64,000 nucleotides of DNA from Oceanospirillum maris DSM 6286 (GCF_000422865.1 NZ_AUGW01000019.1:1-64000), one strand, 5' to 3'; positions 8,805-18,244 are shown, counted from the stretch's first letter. Notes: generated by a model not told the origin, from the letters alone. Program-made: numbers and translations.

Positions 8805-9701
8805 GTGATTAACTTTGAACCCTTTCGACAGAGTTTTGATTTTTGGCATAAACAGGGACTGAACCAGTATTGTCGGTTGATACGAGATCAGCTAGAAAGT
8901 GCTATGTTGCGTCCAAAAAAGCCTCACGGCTTAATTGTTAGCGAACAAAACGCTAATGGTATTAAGTCTGAGCTTCTATATTGGGACCACGACGCCCCTC
9001 GCCGCTATGTGCTTTATCTTCATGGTGGTGGTTATGTTTTAGGCTCGATTGACACCCATCGAGAACTAGCGGCTCAAATAGCCCATAGAGCCAATGCTCG
9101 TGTGCTGCTTATTGAGTACCGGCTTGCACCCGAAGGGCCTTACCCAGCGGGTCTTAATGATGCTGAGGCAGCTTATCAATGGTTGATTGATGTTGGTGTT
9201 ACACCTCAGCAGATCGCTTTTGCGGGTGATTCTGCCGGTGGCGGTTTAGCTTTGGCTTTAATGCAACGTATGAAAGCTCGTGGGCAAGAATTACCCGCGG
9301 CAGGTGTGTTTCTTTCACCTTGGGTTGATCTTACGTGTACAACGCCTAGCTTAGACACCAATACGCCAACGGATATGGTCTTAAATAAAGCTCAAATGCA
9401 AAGTTTTGCCCATGTGTATGCAGGCAAAGAGCGTTTAGATTCTAAGGGTGTATCGCCATTGTTTGGTGATTTATCTGGATTGCCACCTAGTTTGGTTCAG
9501 GTGAGTCGACAAGAGCTTTTGTTAGATGATGGTATTCGTTTAGCCGAAGGTTTGGAGAAAGCGGGATCTGTTGTCCAGATTAGCAAATGGAGTCAGATGC
9601 CCCATGTTTGGCAGCTATTGCATCGTTACCTTCCTCAGGCAGATGAAGCGTTAAAAGAGGTGGGTGAGTTTTTACAGGCGAGAGTTCAAGGGGAACGTTA
9701 A
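8805..9701 (+). CDS. Alpha/beta hydrolase, hormone-sensitive-lipase-like esterase
   Basis: A 298-residue cytosolic esterase candidate. It carries the oxyanion motif LHGGGYVLG and the nucleophile elbow AGDSAGGGLALA, both diagnostic of the HSL (family IV) lipolytic enzymes. The conserved RLAPEGPYPAGLND block lies between them. The acid and base are probably the Asp in LLLDDGIRL and the His in MPHVWQL. Translation starts at GTG 8805 with GGAG 7 bases upstream, three bases after sixA. It is therefore the last gene of the gpsA operon, closed by the terminator at 9766. The physiological substrate is unknown; a short-chain ester is likely for this family. Confidence 0.88.
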   Translation: MINFEPFRQSFDFWHKQGLNQYCRLIRDQLESAMLRPKKPHGLIVSEQNANGIKSELLYWDHDAPRRYVLYLHGGGYVLGSIDTHRELAAQIAHRANARVLLIEYRLAPEGPYPAGLNDAEAAYQWLIDVGVTPQQIAFAGDSAGGGLALALMQRMKARGQELPAAGVFLSPWVDLTCTTPSLDTNTPTDMVLNKAQMQSFAHVYAGKERLDSKGVSPLFGDLSGLPPSLVQVSRQELLLDDGIRLAEGLEKAGSVVQISKWSQMPHVWQLLHRYLPQADEALKEVGEFLQARVQGER

Positions 9702-9765
9702 ACCGTTCGTTTTGAGACAGCAATATCTACTATTCATTCGTTTGATGATAGATGTCTTATCTGTT

Positions 9766-9797
9766 AAAAGCCGCCATTTATGGGCGGCTTTTTTTTA
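9766..9797 (+). terminator. Rho-independent terminator of the gpsA operon
   Basis: AAAGCCGCC and GGGCGGCTTT form a strong stem around a short ATTTAT-type loop, followed by a long T run. It lies 65 bases after the esterase stop. The A-rich 5' side could also serve the opposing AEC permease gene that ends at 9832. Confidence 0.92.
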
Positions 9798-9831
9798 ATC
9801 TTTTTTTCACTTTAGCTCAACAGCGCTACGG

Positions 9832-10788
9832 CTAGGTTAACTCAAACCAGTGCAGTAAAAATACACCAAGCGTTATGCTAATCGTTGAGCCAACCGTTGT
9901 GAGAGCAACAATGTTTGCTGCCAACGGGCCGTTTGCGCCCATCGCCTTCGCCATGACAAAACTGCCTGCGGCTGTTGGACTGGCAAAATAGAGGAATAAA
10001 ACCCCTAGGGTTTGACCTGTCCAGCCTAAAGACCAAGCTCCGGCTGTCATCAGGATAGGAAGAATCGCAAGCTTCATCGTTGTGGCCCCCCAGGAGGCTA
10101 ATGATGAGGCCCGTAGCGCTTTTAGGCTTAATGAGGCTCCAATACAGAGCAAGGCTAAGGGTAGGGTCATCCCAGAAAAATAAGTACCGGTTTTAAGCAC
10201 TAAAGGTGGGAGCGTCCACTGGAAATAGGAGACAGGTAGCGCCAGCAGTACCGATAAAATAAGCGGGTTTTTGGCGATATCGACAAAAATAGGCTTCCAG
10301 CCTAAGCCCGCGCGCTCAGGTTGAGAGGTGCTAAGGGCGATCACCGAAAGAATATTGTAGATAATAATTAAACAGCCTAGAAGCAGTGAGGCAATAGGTA
10401 AGCCCGCTTCACCAAACTGATTGGCCACTAAAGCCATGCCAATAATACCCTGATTACCCCGGAAACTGCCTTGGATAAAGACACCACGATCCGCTGGTAC
10501 GGATACTAAATAGCGAGCGGCCCAAATCAGAAAGAAAAAACTCACTAGAGTAACCAGTGCGGCATAAAGCAACACGTTAGGGTCTAGGCTTTCTTTAAGA
10601 TTGGTTTTACTGATATTAAGAAAGACAAGTGTTGGCAGGGCAACACGAAATACCAGTGTTGAGGCTATTTTGACAAAATGATCATCCAGCCATCGCCATT
10701 GTTTAAAGAGTACCCCTAAGAACACAATAATAAAAACTGGGGCGGTAATCTCAAGTGTGGCGCTAAGGGAGTTTAAAAAGGCATCCAT
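9832..10788 (-). CDS. AEC-family (auxin efflux carrier-like) permease
   Basis: The 318-residue integral membrane protein has about ten hydrophobic helices in two halves, starting with ITAPVFIIVFLGVLFKQW. SFRGNQGIIGMALV matches the central conserved block of the bacterial AEC family (PF03547). Family members export malate, malonate or other organic anions; the substrate cannot be read from sequence. Its start codon overlaps the stop codon of the 44-codon gene upstream (TAATG on the minus strand), so the two are probably translated together. The convergent hydrolase gene ends beyond the terminator at 9766-9797. Confidence 0.88.
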   Translation of the reverse strand: MDAFLNSLSATLEITAPVFIIVFLGVLFKQWRWLDDHFVKIASTLVFRVALPTLVFLNISKTNLKESLDPNVLLYAALVTLVSFFFLIWAARYLVSVPADRGVFIQGSFRGNQGIIGMALVANQFGEAGLPIASLLLGCLIIIYNILSVIALSTSQPERAGLGWKPIFVDIAKNPLILSVLLALPVSYFQWTLPPLVLKTGTYFSGMTLPLALLCIGASLSLKALRASSLASWGATTMKLAILPILMTAGAWSLGWTGQTLGVLFLYFASPTAAGSFVMAKAMGANGPLAANIVALTTVGSTISITLGVFLLHWFELT

Positions 10789-10922
10789 TAGCTTGACTGA
10801 CTAATCTGCCATGCAGCAAAGGCAATAGCCGCTAATATCGTAATAAAAAAGCTTAAGTTACGTTTTCTTTTAACCTCAGGAGAACGACTAGGACGTTTGG
10901 ATTTATCAGGATCAAGGCTCAT
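10788..10922 (-). CDS. Small single-helix membrane protein, 44 residues, coupled to the AEC permease
   Basis: This short reading frame starts MSLDPDKSKRPSRSPEVK and then has the basic stretch RKRN. It ends in one hydrophobic helix of about 17 residues (LSFFITILAAIAFAAWQ) and a short polar tail. An AGAGGA ribosome site lies 7 bases before the ATG. Its TAA overlaps the permease ATG by one base. These two facts, together with a sensible membrane topology (positive N-terminus inside), support a real gene. I do not recognise a family. It may be a small accessory subunit of, or translational leader for, the permease; both ideas are inference. Confidence 0.6.
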   Translation of the reverse strand: MSLDPDKSKRPSRSPEVKRKRNLSFFITILAAIAFAAWQISQSS

Positions 10923-11094
10923 TAGATTTCCTCTGTGCTCTGCCAAAAGGGTGATTTATCGGGGATGCTGACTTTACTTTGAGCACGCCCTTCCTGCAAG
11001 TTGATTAATTATTCCTAGGGGCAAAACCTCTGTTGTCTTGTGCTTCTTGAGTCTAGGTATAAAAATCAAACGTACGTTTGCTTTGGAGCCTGTT

Positions 11095-11883
11095 ATGTCA
11101 ATCATTCAATTTGCCCATGCCAATGGCTTTCCTATGGGAAGTTATCGCGTGATGTTCGAAGCCTTAGGTCACGGGTTTGACCTGCAAGGTATTTCTCATA
11201 TAGGCCATGATCCCCGCTGGCCGGTAGCGAATAACTGGGATGCCTTAGCCGATGAGCAGCTCGACCTTTTAAGTAAGAGCCCTGAACCTGTCTGGGGAAT
11301 AGGCCACTCACTCGGTGGGGTCTTAATGTACCGAGCAGCCTTAAAAGCGCCGCATTATTTCAAAGGGCTTATTTTACTTGATCCTCCGCTCTATATTTCT
11401 GGCCTGCGCCCTTGGATGCTAAAAGTAGCCAAACGAGCGGGACGTATCGACCGTATTACCCCAGCCCGTCGCAGTCGATATCGTAAAAAAAGCTGGCCAG
11501 ATGAACAGGCTGTTATGGATTATTTGCAATCGCGTTCTTTATTTCAGCATTTTGATGAGCGGTGCTTGGCTGATTATGTCTCAGCGGGAACCCGTGCTGA
11601 ATCTGGGCAAAGGGTGCTCAGCTTTTTACCGGAAGTGGAGTATCAGATTTACTGTGGTATTGCGGACAACCTATGGGGTTCAGGCCGGAAAATAAAGGTT
11701 CCTATCTCAGTGTTAACCAGTGAAACGGCATCGGTCATTCCTCCCGATGGGCTACGAGGTATTAAGCGTTTAGGTTTTAATTGGGATGTGGCAAAAGGCA
11801 GTCATTTATTCCCTCTTGAGCATCCCGAGTCGACAGCTCAACAGATTAAAGCCATGATGAAGCGAATGCAGGTTAGCCAATAA
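11095..11883 (+). CDS. Alpha/beta hydrolase
   Basis: A 262-residue alpha/beta hydrolase beginning MSIIQFAHANGFPMGSYR. It has the nucleophile elbow GIGHSLGGVLMYRA and a probable catalytic His in AKGSHLFPLEHP; the HANGFP block corresponds to the oxyanion region. The start at 11095 is chosen because TTGGAG lies 8 bases upstream. An in-frame extension to 11038 has no ribosome site and poor sequence. The next hydrolase begins about 40 bases after its stop, so the two probably share a transcript. The substrate is unknown. Confidence 0.85.
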   Translation: MSIIQFAHANGFPMGSYRVMFEALGHGFDLQGISHIGHDPRWPVANNWDALADEQLDLLSKSPEPVWGIGHSLGGVLMYRAALKAPHYFKGLILLDPPLYISGLRPWMLKVAKRAGRIDRITPARRSRYRKKSWPDEQAVMDYLQSRSLFQHFDERCLADYVSAGTRAESGQRVLSFLPEVEYQIYCGIADNLWGSGRKIKVPISVLTSETASVIPPDGLRGIKRLGFNWDVAKGSHLFPLEHPESTAQQIKAMMKRMQVSQ

Positions 11884-11921
11884 TAACAACATCGATAATA
11901 AGCATGACGGGAGCGCCAACG

Positions 11922-12851
11922 ATGCAGGAACCGATACCTTTCCAAATCGACTTAGACTATGTGTCTCTTTCTGGCTTACGCTGGGGTAAGGGGCATCATC
12001 AACCGGTATTAGCAATGCACGGCTGGCTGGATAATTGTCAAAGTTTTAGTCAAATTGCCCCTTTGTTGGCTGAAGCCTGTGATTTAGATATTTGGGCGGT
12101 TGATTTGGTAGGGCATGGCCATTCCAGTCATCGACCTAAGGGATCTTACTACCATATCTGGGATAACGTTATCGATATGGCTCTGCTTATGGATGCTCAG
12201 GGTTGGGAGCAAGTCGATCTATTAGGTCATTCAATGGGAGCCGGTGTTGCCACCTTAATGGCTGGCGCTATACCTGACCGCATTAGGCGCGTGGCTTTAA
12301 TTGAAGGTTTGGGGCCGCTAGCAACGCCGGCGGATGAGTCTCCGCAGCAGCTATCACAAGCCTTGGGGCGTTATCGCTTACAGGGCGGTCAATCACAAAG
12401 TGATCCATCGCAGGCTCGTCAGTCACAACATCATAAAACAAAGTCTTATAAAGCACCGCCTTGCTACGCTACGGTTGATGAGGCGGCTAAGGCGCGCATG
12501 AAGGGTATTGGTGAGATCAGTTATCAAGCAGCGCTTCCGTTAACCGAAAGAGGAACATGGCAGGATAGTGATGGTTTGCGCTGGCGCTCAGATGCCCGTC
12601 TGCGTATACCGTCACCGGTGCGATTGACCGAAGCACAGGTTTACAGCTTTTGTGCCGCCATAACGGCACCTACTTGCTTGGTTATTGGTGAGCAGGGCTT
12701 TTTAGTTAATGGCGATAATACCCCGCTACGAAAAGAAAAGGTGGCGGATATCCAGCAGCATATTTTGCCTGGCAATCATCATCTTCATCTGGAGCTTGAA
12801 AGCGCACCGGCTGTTGCAGGTACCTTGATCCAGTTTTGGCAGAATGCATAA
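11922..12851 (+). CDS. Alpha/beta hydrolase, epoxide hydrolase/esterase-like
   Basis: The protein has the classical order of alpha/beta hydrolase motifs. These are the oxyanion block LAMHGWLDNCQSF, the VDLVGHGHSSHRPKG strand-turn, the nucleophile elbow LLGHSMGAGVATLMAG, and a late histidine in LPGNHHLHLE. A low-complexity Gln/Ser-rich insert (GGQSQSDPSQARQSQH) sits in the cap region. The start at 11922 (309 residues) has GGGAG 8 bases upstream; an alternative ATG at 11904 adds six residues. It is the second member of a hydrolase pair in tandem and the third hydrolase within 4 kb. Substrate unknown. Confidence 0.85.
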   Translation: MQEPIPFQIDLDYVSLSGLRWGKGHHQPVLAMHGWLDNCQSFSQIAPLLAEACDLDIWAVDLVGHGHSSHRPKGSYYHIWDNVIDMALLMDAQGWEQVDLLGHSMGAGVATLMAGAIPDRIRRVALIEGLGPLATPADESPQQLSQALGRYRLQGGQSQSDPSQARQSQHHKTKSYKAPPCYATVDEAAKARMKGIGEISYQAALPLTERGTWQDSDGLRWRSDARLRIPSPVRLTEAQVYSFCAAITAPTCLVIGEQGFLVNGDNTPLRKEKVADIQQHILPGNHHLHLELESAPAVAGTLIQFWQNA

Positions 12852-13015
12852 AAATGTTGATAAAGAGAAGGTTAAGAGAAAAGAGGTTAAACGAATTTTT
12901 CAGTACATTTGCAGTCTAGGTAGACATAATGGTGCTTGATACGCTCATACTGACCGAAGCCCATCTTTTATTCTTTTAAACCGATATGCCATCTTTTAAA
13001 CCAGAGAGGATCACC

Positions 13016-13939
13016 GTGACTGTATTGACTATGCTAAACACCCGTGCTGTTCAGCGCCTAAGGTGTGCTGTGTTATCACTTTTGCTTTTGTCCGCAGGAT
13101 CGTTAGTCCAAGCGGATCAAGGTTTGGCCTCTTACCCGTTAGCCGAGCAGGAGATGACGAAGAGTAGTACTGAAAGTCAGCATTTACTGGCAACGGGGCG
13201 TATTCAGAATAAAAACGGAGAACCCTTTCCAGAAACGTGGTTAAACCTGCCTGGGGGAACGCTAAACCAAACGATGTACCGTATTCGTTCTACCCGAGAT
13301 ACCGATGATATTTTAGAGCATTACCAAAAACAGTTGCAGCAACCCGGTCGTGAGATTTTATTTGAATGTAGTGGCCGTGAATGTGGTAGTAGTAGCGACT
13401 GGGCTAATCGGGTGTTTAAGGTGTCGACGCTTTATGGTGTCGATCGAAAGCAACACTATATCGCTGGGCGCAAAGATGATGGTGATTGGTCTGATTATAT
13501 CTCGGTCTATATCACCGAGCGTGGTACCGGACGCATTTACGCCTACGTGCAGCATTACCGCGTAAAAGCAGAAGAAATAGATCAAAAAGGCGTGCAGAAG
13601 ACGCTCTTCCAGCAATTAAAAGAGACAGGGTGGGTGCGTTTACCGGCTACCGCTGACGGTCAGATTGAAGAGGGTGCGAATAGCACAGTACAGGCGCTAG
13701 TAAAGCAACTACAAAACTCTAATGACCGCTACTGGCTGGTCGCTCACCATTACGGCAAGGGCAATAGCCAAGAGACGCTACAAGAAAAATCGGAGAAAGC
13801 GGCAAAGCGCTTACTTAAGTCTTTGCAGCATTTTGGTTTATCTGAGGATAAAGCCAGCGCGAAAGGGCTTGGCGGACTCGCTCCGACAAAGGACTCTGTT
13901 GTCTATGGCGGTCGAATCGAGCTGTTGATTCAGCAGTAA
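13016..13939 (+). CDS. DUF4892 exported protein with OmpA-like C-terminus
   Basis: The product has a signal peptide (hydrophobic LRCAVLSLLLLSAGSLVQA, cleavage likely after QA). A DUF4892-type region follows, with SRECGSS-type cysteines (FECSGRECGSS) and DYISVYITERGTGRIYAY. The C-terminal 90 residues read like a weak OmpA/peptidoglycan-associated domain (ALVKQLQ, EKSEKAAKRLLKSLQHFGL, ASAKGLGGLAP). GTG at 13016 is preferred over ATG at 12986 because AGAGAGGA lies 5 bases upstream. The role is not established. Location in the periplasm or outer membrane is inferred from the signal peptide and the C-terminal similarity. It faces the Smr gene, ending 20 bases from it. Confidence 0.78.
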   Translation: MTVLTMLNTRAVQRLRCAVLSLLLLSAGSLVQADQGLASYPLAEQEMTKSSTESQHLLATGRIQNKNGEPFPETWLNLPGGTLNQTMYRIRSTRDTDDILEHYQKQLQQPGREILFECSGRECGSSSDWANRVFKVSTLYGVDRKQHYIAGRKDDGDWSDYISVYITERGTGRIYAYVQHYRVKAEEIDQKGVQKTLFQQLKETGWVRLPATADGQIEEGANSTVQALVKQLQNSNDRYWLVAHHYGKGNSQETLQEKSEKAAKRLLKSLQHFGLSEDKASAKGLGGLAPTKDSVVYGGRIELLIQQ

Positions 13940-13959
13940 ACAATTGATAAAAGAAGGGG

Positions 13960-14562
13960 CTACTGGCCCCATTCCTTTGTTTTGAGCAGAACATACACCG
14001 CTCCTGTGCCGCCATCCGCGGGTAAACAGGAGTGGAAGGCGATCACATCAGGCATCTGCCGCAGCCAAGCGTTAACGTAGGATTTAAGCTCCGCCCGCCC
14101 GCTACCTTCCGTCCAAGACTTACCGTGCACCACTATCACATTTCTAAAGCGACGGGCACGACAGTCTTGAATAAATCCGTAAAGCTCCGCCCGTGCTTCT
14201 TCTACACTTTGTCCGTGAAGGTCTAACCCTTCCTGCCAGGTCATCTCACCTTTTTTAAACTCCTGAAAAGTACGCAGGGGTAAGTCCGGTACTTTAAAGC
14301 TTAAAAGATCACTGGGTTTTTTATCGGGAATATTACCTTCAGAAAGATGGTCGACTATAAATTTTTCATCAACGGCGGTGGCTGCCGCACGTTTAACATC
14401 GACATTGATATCTTTCTTTTTCGGTTTCTTTAAGATGACCTTGTCGCTTTTGATCTGCTTGACACCACTCATGGCGGAACGGAAAAGATCCATATCGTCA
14501 GACGCATCATCAATTGATGCATCGTTGAACGGGGTATCATTTGGCTGAAATATTTTACTCAT
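13960..14562 (-). CDS. Smr-domain endonuclease-like protein
   Basis: The 200-residue protein ends in a Smr domain with LDLHGQSVEEARAELYGFI and VVHGKSWTEGSGRAELKSYV. The DLHG and HGK motifs are the hallmarks of the family. The N-terminal half is charged, with FQPNDTPFND and a Lys-rich KKPKKKD stretch. Stand-alone Smr proteins (SmrA/SmrB type) are nucleases; SmrB cleaves mRNA at collided ribosomes. Which paralog this is cannot be decided here. ATG at 14562 fits family length better than the upstream in-frame GTG extension to 14688, which would overlap prmB. It is divergent from prmB, as in pseudomonads. Confidence 0.86.
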   Translation of the reverse strand: MSKIFQPNDTPFNDASIDDASDDMDLFRSAMSGVKQIKSDKVILKKPKKKDINVDVKRAAATAVDEKFIVDHLSEGNIPDKKPSDLLSFKVPDLPLRTFQEFKKGEMTWQEGLDLHGQSVEEARAELYGFIQDCRARRFRNVIVVHGKSWTEGSGRAELKSYVNAWLRQMPDVIAFHSCLPADGGTGAVYVLLKTKEWGQ

Positions 14563-14681
14563 GATTTTGCTCGGTATTCTGGATGGCGCAACGATACCAG
14601 ATGAACACTGAGGCGCAATTGGTTTATAGCAAACGATAGCTGGGTTAAACTTAACGTAAGGCTGATTATTGGAGAACACCC

Positions 14682-15620
14682 GTGCCACAAAGCAAAACGC
14701 TAACAGATATTTCCCAGCAATTGTTTACTATTCGTGATTATGTTCGCTGGACTTTTTCCCAGCTTAATCACCACAACGTCTATTTTGGACACGGAACTGA
14801 TAATGCATGGGATGAAGCGGTGCACTTGGTGCTAGGTAGCCTGCACCTGCCTTGGGACTTTGATCCAACAATGCTGGATGCGCGTATTACCCGTGATGAA
14901 GCTATGGTCGTTTTGAGTCATGTTGAGAAGCGCTGCTTAGATCGTGTTCCGTTGGCTTATTTATTGGGAGAGTCTTGGTTTGCAGGCTTACCCTTTAATG
15001 TTGATCACCGTGTTTTGGTGCCTCGTTCTCCAATAAGTGAATTGATTCAAAATCACTTTGAACCTTGGTTGATAGAAGAACCTGTTCGTGTTCTTGATCT
15101 TTGCACCGGCAGCGGATGCATTGGTATCGCAACCGCTTACGCTTTTCCTTACGCACGGGTTGATTTAGCCGATATATCAGAGGAAGCATTATGCGTTGCC
15201 CGTAGTAACGTTGAACGCCACGACCTTGCGGATCAAGTAACGGTTTATCAGTCGGATCTGTTTGACGATCTGCCAGCGGATGCCCGTTATGATCTTATCG
15301 TTTCTAATCCGCCTTATGTTGATGAAGAAGACTTAACCGCGATGGCTGATGAATATCAGCATGAGCCGGCGTTAGGTTTAGGCTCTGGCATTGATGGTTT
15401 AGATATTACCCGCCGTATGCTACGGGATGCGCCACGGTATTTGTCAGAGCAAGGCGTGTTAATTTGTGAAGTCGGCAATAGCGAGGTTGCGTTACAAGAA
15501 GCCTTCCCAGAGGTGCCTTTTCTATGGCTAGAGTTTGAAATGGGCGGGCAAGGTGTTTTTATGCTGACAGCAGAACAGTTGATTGAGTTTGCAGATCAGT
15601 TTGCTTTAGAGGCTTGCTGA
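14682..15620 (+). CDS. prmB: 50S ribosomal protein L3 glutamine N5-methyltransferase
   Basis: PrmB methylates a glutamine of ribosomal protein L3 using S-adenosylmethionine. The 312-residue product has an N-terminal helical domain. Its methyltransferase core has motif I VLDLCTGSGCIGIA and the N5-glutamine signature VSNPPYVDEEDL, whose NPPY binds the target amide. Length and the LVPRSPISELI block favour PrmB over PrmC. Translation starts at GTG 14682 with GGAG 8 bases upstream. It precedes aroC by 72 bases, an arrangement shared with Pseudomonas and enteric bacteria. Confidence 0.95.
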   Translation: MPQSKTLTDISQQLFTIRDYVRWTFSQLNHHNVYFGHGTDNAWDEAVHLVLGSLHLPWDFDPTMLDARITRDEAMVVLSHVEKRCLDRVPLAYLLGESWFAGLPFNVDHRVLVPRSPISELIQNHFEPWLIEEPVRVLDLCTGSGCIGIATAYAFPYARVDLADISEEALCVARSNVERHDLADQVTVYQSDLFDDLPADARYDLIVSNPPYVDEEDLTAMADEYQHEPALGLGSGIDGLDITRRMLRDAPRYLSEQGVLICEVGNSEVALQEAFPEVPFLWLEFEMGGQGVFMLTAEQLIEFADQFALEAC

Positions 15621-15692
15621 GATAGAGCAATACTCCAGAATCGAATTTAAAGAATAAATAATGCCCTAAGGGGCAATGCAAGAGAGAGTGTC

Positions 15693-16790
15693 ATGTCTGG
15701 TAATAGCTTTGGAAAACTGTTCACCCTGACCACCTTTGGTGAAAGCCACGGCCCTGCCTTAGGCGCCATTATTGATGGCTGTCCTCCGGGGCTAGAATTG
15801 ACGGCAGAGGATTTGCAGATTGATTTAGATCGCCGGAAACCGGGTACGTCTCGCCATACCACTCAGCGCCGTGAGCCTGATGAGGTGGAAATTTTATCCG
15901 GTGTCTTTGAAGGTAAAACCACTGGCACGGCGATCGGCCTGATGATTAAAAATACCGATCAGCGCTCGAAAGATTACTCCAATATTGCACAGCAGTATCG
16001 GCCAGCCCATGCGGATTACACCTACAATCAGAAGTACGGTTTCCGTGATTACCGTGGCGGTGGACGCTCTTCTGCCCGTGAAACTGCTATGCGGGTTGCC
16101 GCTGGCGCGATTGCAAAAAAATACCTTAAAGAGCGTTTAGGTATCGAGGTACGGGGATATTTGTCTCAGCTTGGCCCCATTAAGGTCGAAAAGATTGATT
16201 GGGACTTGGTTAATACCAATGCTTTTTTCTGCCCTGATGCGGATAAAGTTCCTGAAATGGAACGCTATATGGATGCTTTGCGAAAAGAAGGGAATTCAGT
16301 CGGCGCAAAAGTGACCGTTGTTGCAAGCCATGTACCGCCAGGATTGGGAGAGCCTATCTTTGATCGTCTGGATGCAGAGCTTGCCCATGCTTTAATGAGC
16401 ATTAATGCAGTTAAAGGTATCGAGATTGGCGCGGGCTTTGATTCTGTGGCACAAAAGGGAACGGAGCACCGAGATGAAATGACACCGGAAGGCTTTTTAT
16501 CCAATCATGCCGGTGGTGTTTTGGGGGGGATCTCATCCGGTCAAGATATTGTAGCTCATATCGCACTAAAACCAACCTCTAGCCTGCATCTACCCGGTAA
16601 GAGCATCAACCTTGATGGTGAGCCTGTTGAGGTGGTCACGAAAGGTCGTCACGACCCCTGTGTTGGGATTCGAGCGACACCGATAGCTGAAGCGATGATG
16701 GCGATTACTTTGATGGACCATTACCTGCGCCACCGTGCCCAGTGTGGTGATGTTGAGATGCCGACCCCTATCGTACCTGCTACGGTTTAA
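15693..16790 (+). CDS. aroC: Chorismate synthase
   Basis: AroC converts 5-enolpyruvylshikimate 3-phosphate to chorismate with reduced FMN, the last shikimate step. It feeds the trp genes found later in the window. The 365-residue protein shows all the usual blocks: [53 protein letters not shown] and [10 protein letters not shown] terminator follows at 16826. No abnormality was seen. An AGAGAGAG-like ribosome site lies just before the ATG. Confidence 0.97.
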   Translation: MSGNSFGKLFTLTTFGESHGPALGAIIDGCPPGLELTAEDLQIDLDRRKPGTSRHTTQRREPDEVEILSGVFEGKTTGTAIGLMIKNTDQRSKDYSNIAQQYRPAHADYTYNQKYGFRDYRGGGRSSARETAMRVAAGAIAKKYLKERLGIEVRGYLSQLGPIKVEKIDWDLVNTNAFFCPDADKVPEMERYMDALRKEGNSVGAKVTVVASHVPPGLGEPIFDRLDAELAHALMSINAVKGIEIGAGFDSVAQKGTEHRDEMTPEGFLSNHAGGVLGGISSGQDIVAHIALKPTSSLHLPGKSINLDGEPVEVVTKGRHDPCVGIRATPIAEAMMAITLMDHYLRHRAQCGDVEMPTPIVPATV

Positions 16791-16825
16791 TTGGCACAAA
16801 GCTTGATGCCCCGTGCTTTAATAAT

Positions 16826-16862
16826 AAAAAGTACCTCGGCTATTTGGTCGGGGTATTTTTTT
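16826..16862 (+). terminator. Rho-independent terminator after aroC
   Basis: AGTACCTCG pairs with CGGGGTATT (one G-T wobble) around a 10-base loop and is followed by seven T residues. It separates aroC from the MFS transporter gene. Confidence 0.82.
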
Positions 16863-16914
16863 GTCTGATGACCTTTTACCGATCCTTTCATAATATCGTT
16901 GGAGTTGCTTTTCT

Positions 16915-18135
16915 ATGGCCGTAAAAGCCTATTGGCCGTTGTCATCGGTCTATTTTTTCTATTTTGCGGTGCTAGGAGCAACCAACCCCTACTGGGGTTT
17001 ATACCTTCAGTCTTTAGGCTTTGGTACAGAAGAAATTGGAGCCTTAATGGCGGTGTTTATTGCCACCAAGCTTGTTGCGCCTAACCTTTGGAGTTACTGG
17101 GCTGATCGTAATAATGCACATATCCCTGTTATGCGGATTGGTGCACTTTTAACCCCTTTAAGTTTTCTCGCTGTATATCTTCAGCAAGGATTCTGGACGA
17201 TGGCGGCGGCGATGGTTTTATACAGTTTTTTTTGGAATGCCATCTTACCGCAATATGAAGTGATTACCCTTAGAGCGATTAAGGGATATGAAGATCGTTA
17301 TAGTCAGATACGATTGTGGGGCTCGATTGGCTTTATTGCTGCGGTCGCCGGTTTGGGTTGGCTGCTGGATATAGTGGACGTGACCTATTTGCCGGTGTCC
17401 ATTTTTGTGATTATGGGCTTGATGGCCCTAAGTTCATGGTTTATCCCTTCACCTGTGGTACTCAATGAACGTTTAGCGGATAACGATAGTCTAAGGCCCT
17501 GCGTTGAGGTTGATCGTAACGATCTAGCTGTTAAGCCTAATAATAAGCATTTTTTATGTATATTGGCGACACCTCCGGTCTGGGTGTTTTTATTGGCCGT
17601 GGTATTGATGCAGGTTTCCCATGGCCCCTATTATACGTTTTTCTCCATCTTTATGGAGGAGATTGGCTATAGCCGGACGTTGATCGGATTGCTATGGTCA
17701 TTAGGTGTAATGGCTGAAGTAATTATTTTCGCCATAATGCACCGATTATTAGCACGGTTTAAAGCCGAAGATATTTTGCTAGTGAGTTTAGTACTGGCAG
17801 CACTACGTTGGGGGTTAACTGGTTTTTTCTCTGATGTATTGCCTATGCTGTTGTTATTACAGTTGTTGCATGCGGCGAGTTTTGGCAGTTTTCATGCAGC
17901 ATCGATTGCTTTAGTGCAGCGGTTTTTTAAAGGGAACCATGCGGCTCAGGGGCAAGCTATTTATAGCAGTCTTGGCTTTGGTATTGGCGGTGCGCTTGGT
18001 GCTTGGGGGAGTGGTTTACTCTGGCAGCAGGCCGGTGCAGAGGTTAGTTATCTAACAGCAGGTCTTGCTGCAGGTTTAGGCGCGACCTTAATTTGGCTGT
18101 CTTTATGGCGACATCGCCAGTATTGGGCCTCGTAG
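16915..18135 (+). CDS. MFS transporter, PPP/HcaT-like
   Basis: The 406-residue protein has twelve predicted membrane helices in two six-helix halves separated by a hydrophilic loop at about 185-215. The N-terminal half, with FYFAVLGATNPYWGLYLQSL and SQIRLWGSIGFI, is typical of the phenylpropionate permease (HcaT) group of the major facilitator superfamily, which often sits next to aroC in pseudomonads. The substrate is unknown, since many members of this group are misnamed by similarity. GGAG lies 9 bases before the ATG. It has its own transcription unit after the aroC terminator. Confidence 0.85.
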   Translation: MAVKAYWPLSSVYFFYFAVLGATNPYWGLYLQSLGFGTEEIGALMAVFIATKLVAPNLWSYWADRNNAHIPVMRIGALLTPLSFLAVYLQQGFWTMAAAMVLYSFFWNAILPQYEVITLRAIKGYEDRYSQIRLWGSIGFIAAVAGLGWLLDIVDVTYLPVSIFVIMGLMALSSWFIPSPVVLNERLADNDSLRPCVEVDRNDLAVKPNNKHFLCILATPPVWVFLLAVVLMQVSHGPYYTFFSIFMEEIGYSRTLIGLLWSLGVMAEVIIFAIMHRLLARFKAEDILLVSLVLAALRWGLTGFFSDVLPMLLLLQLLHAASFGSFHAASIALVQRFFKGNHAAQGQAIYSSLGFGIGGALGAWGSGLLWQQAGAEVSYLTAGLAAGLGATLIWLSLWRHRQYWAS

Positions 18136-18220
18136 CGTGACTGTAAAGTCGTTAACAGTCGCACAGATTTCTTTTGTGCAGTTGCAACATAATGTGGCAG
18201 CGAGTTACATTAGTACTAAC

Positions 18221-18244
18221 CTCCCTTTTTGTAAGGGAAAGGAG
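18221..18244 (+). promoter_or_regulatory. Leader with two competing hairpins over the ribosome site of the DUF6489 gene
   Basis: TCCCTT (18222-18227) can pair with AAGGGA (18233-18238), leaving the ribosome site AAAGGAG free. Alternatively, CTCC and CTTT of the same upstream arm can pair with AAAGGAG (18238-18244) and hide it. The two structures are mutually exclusive. This is read by eye; regulation is inference. Confidence 0.35.
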
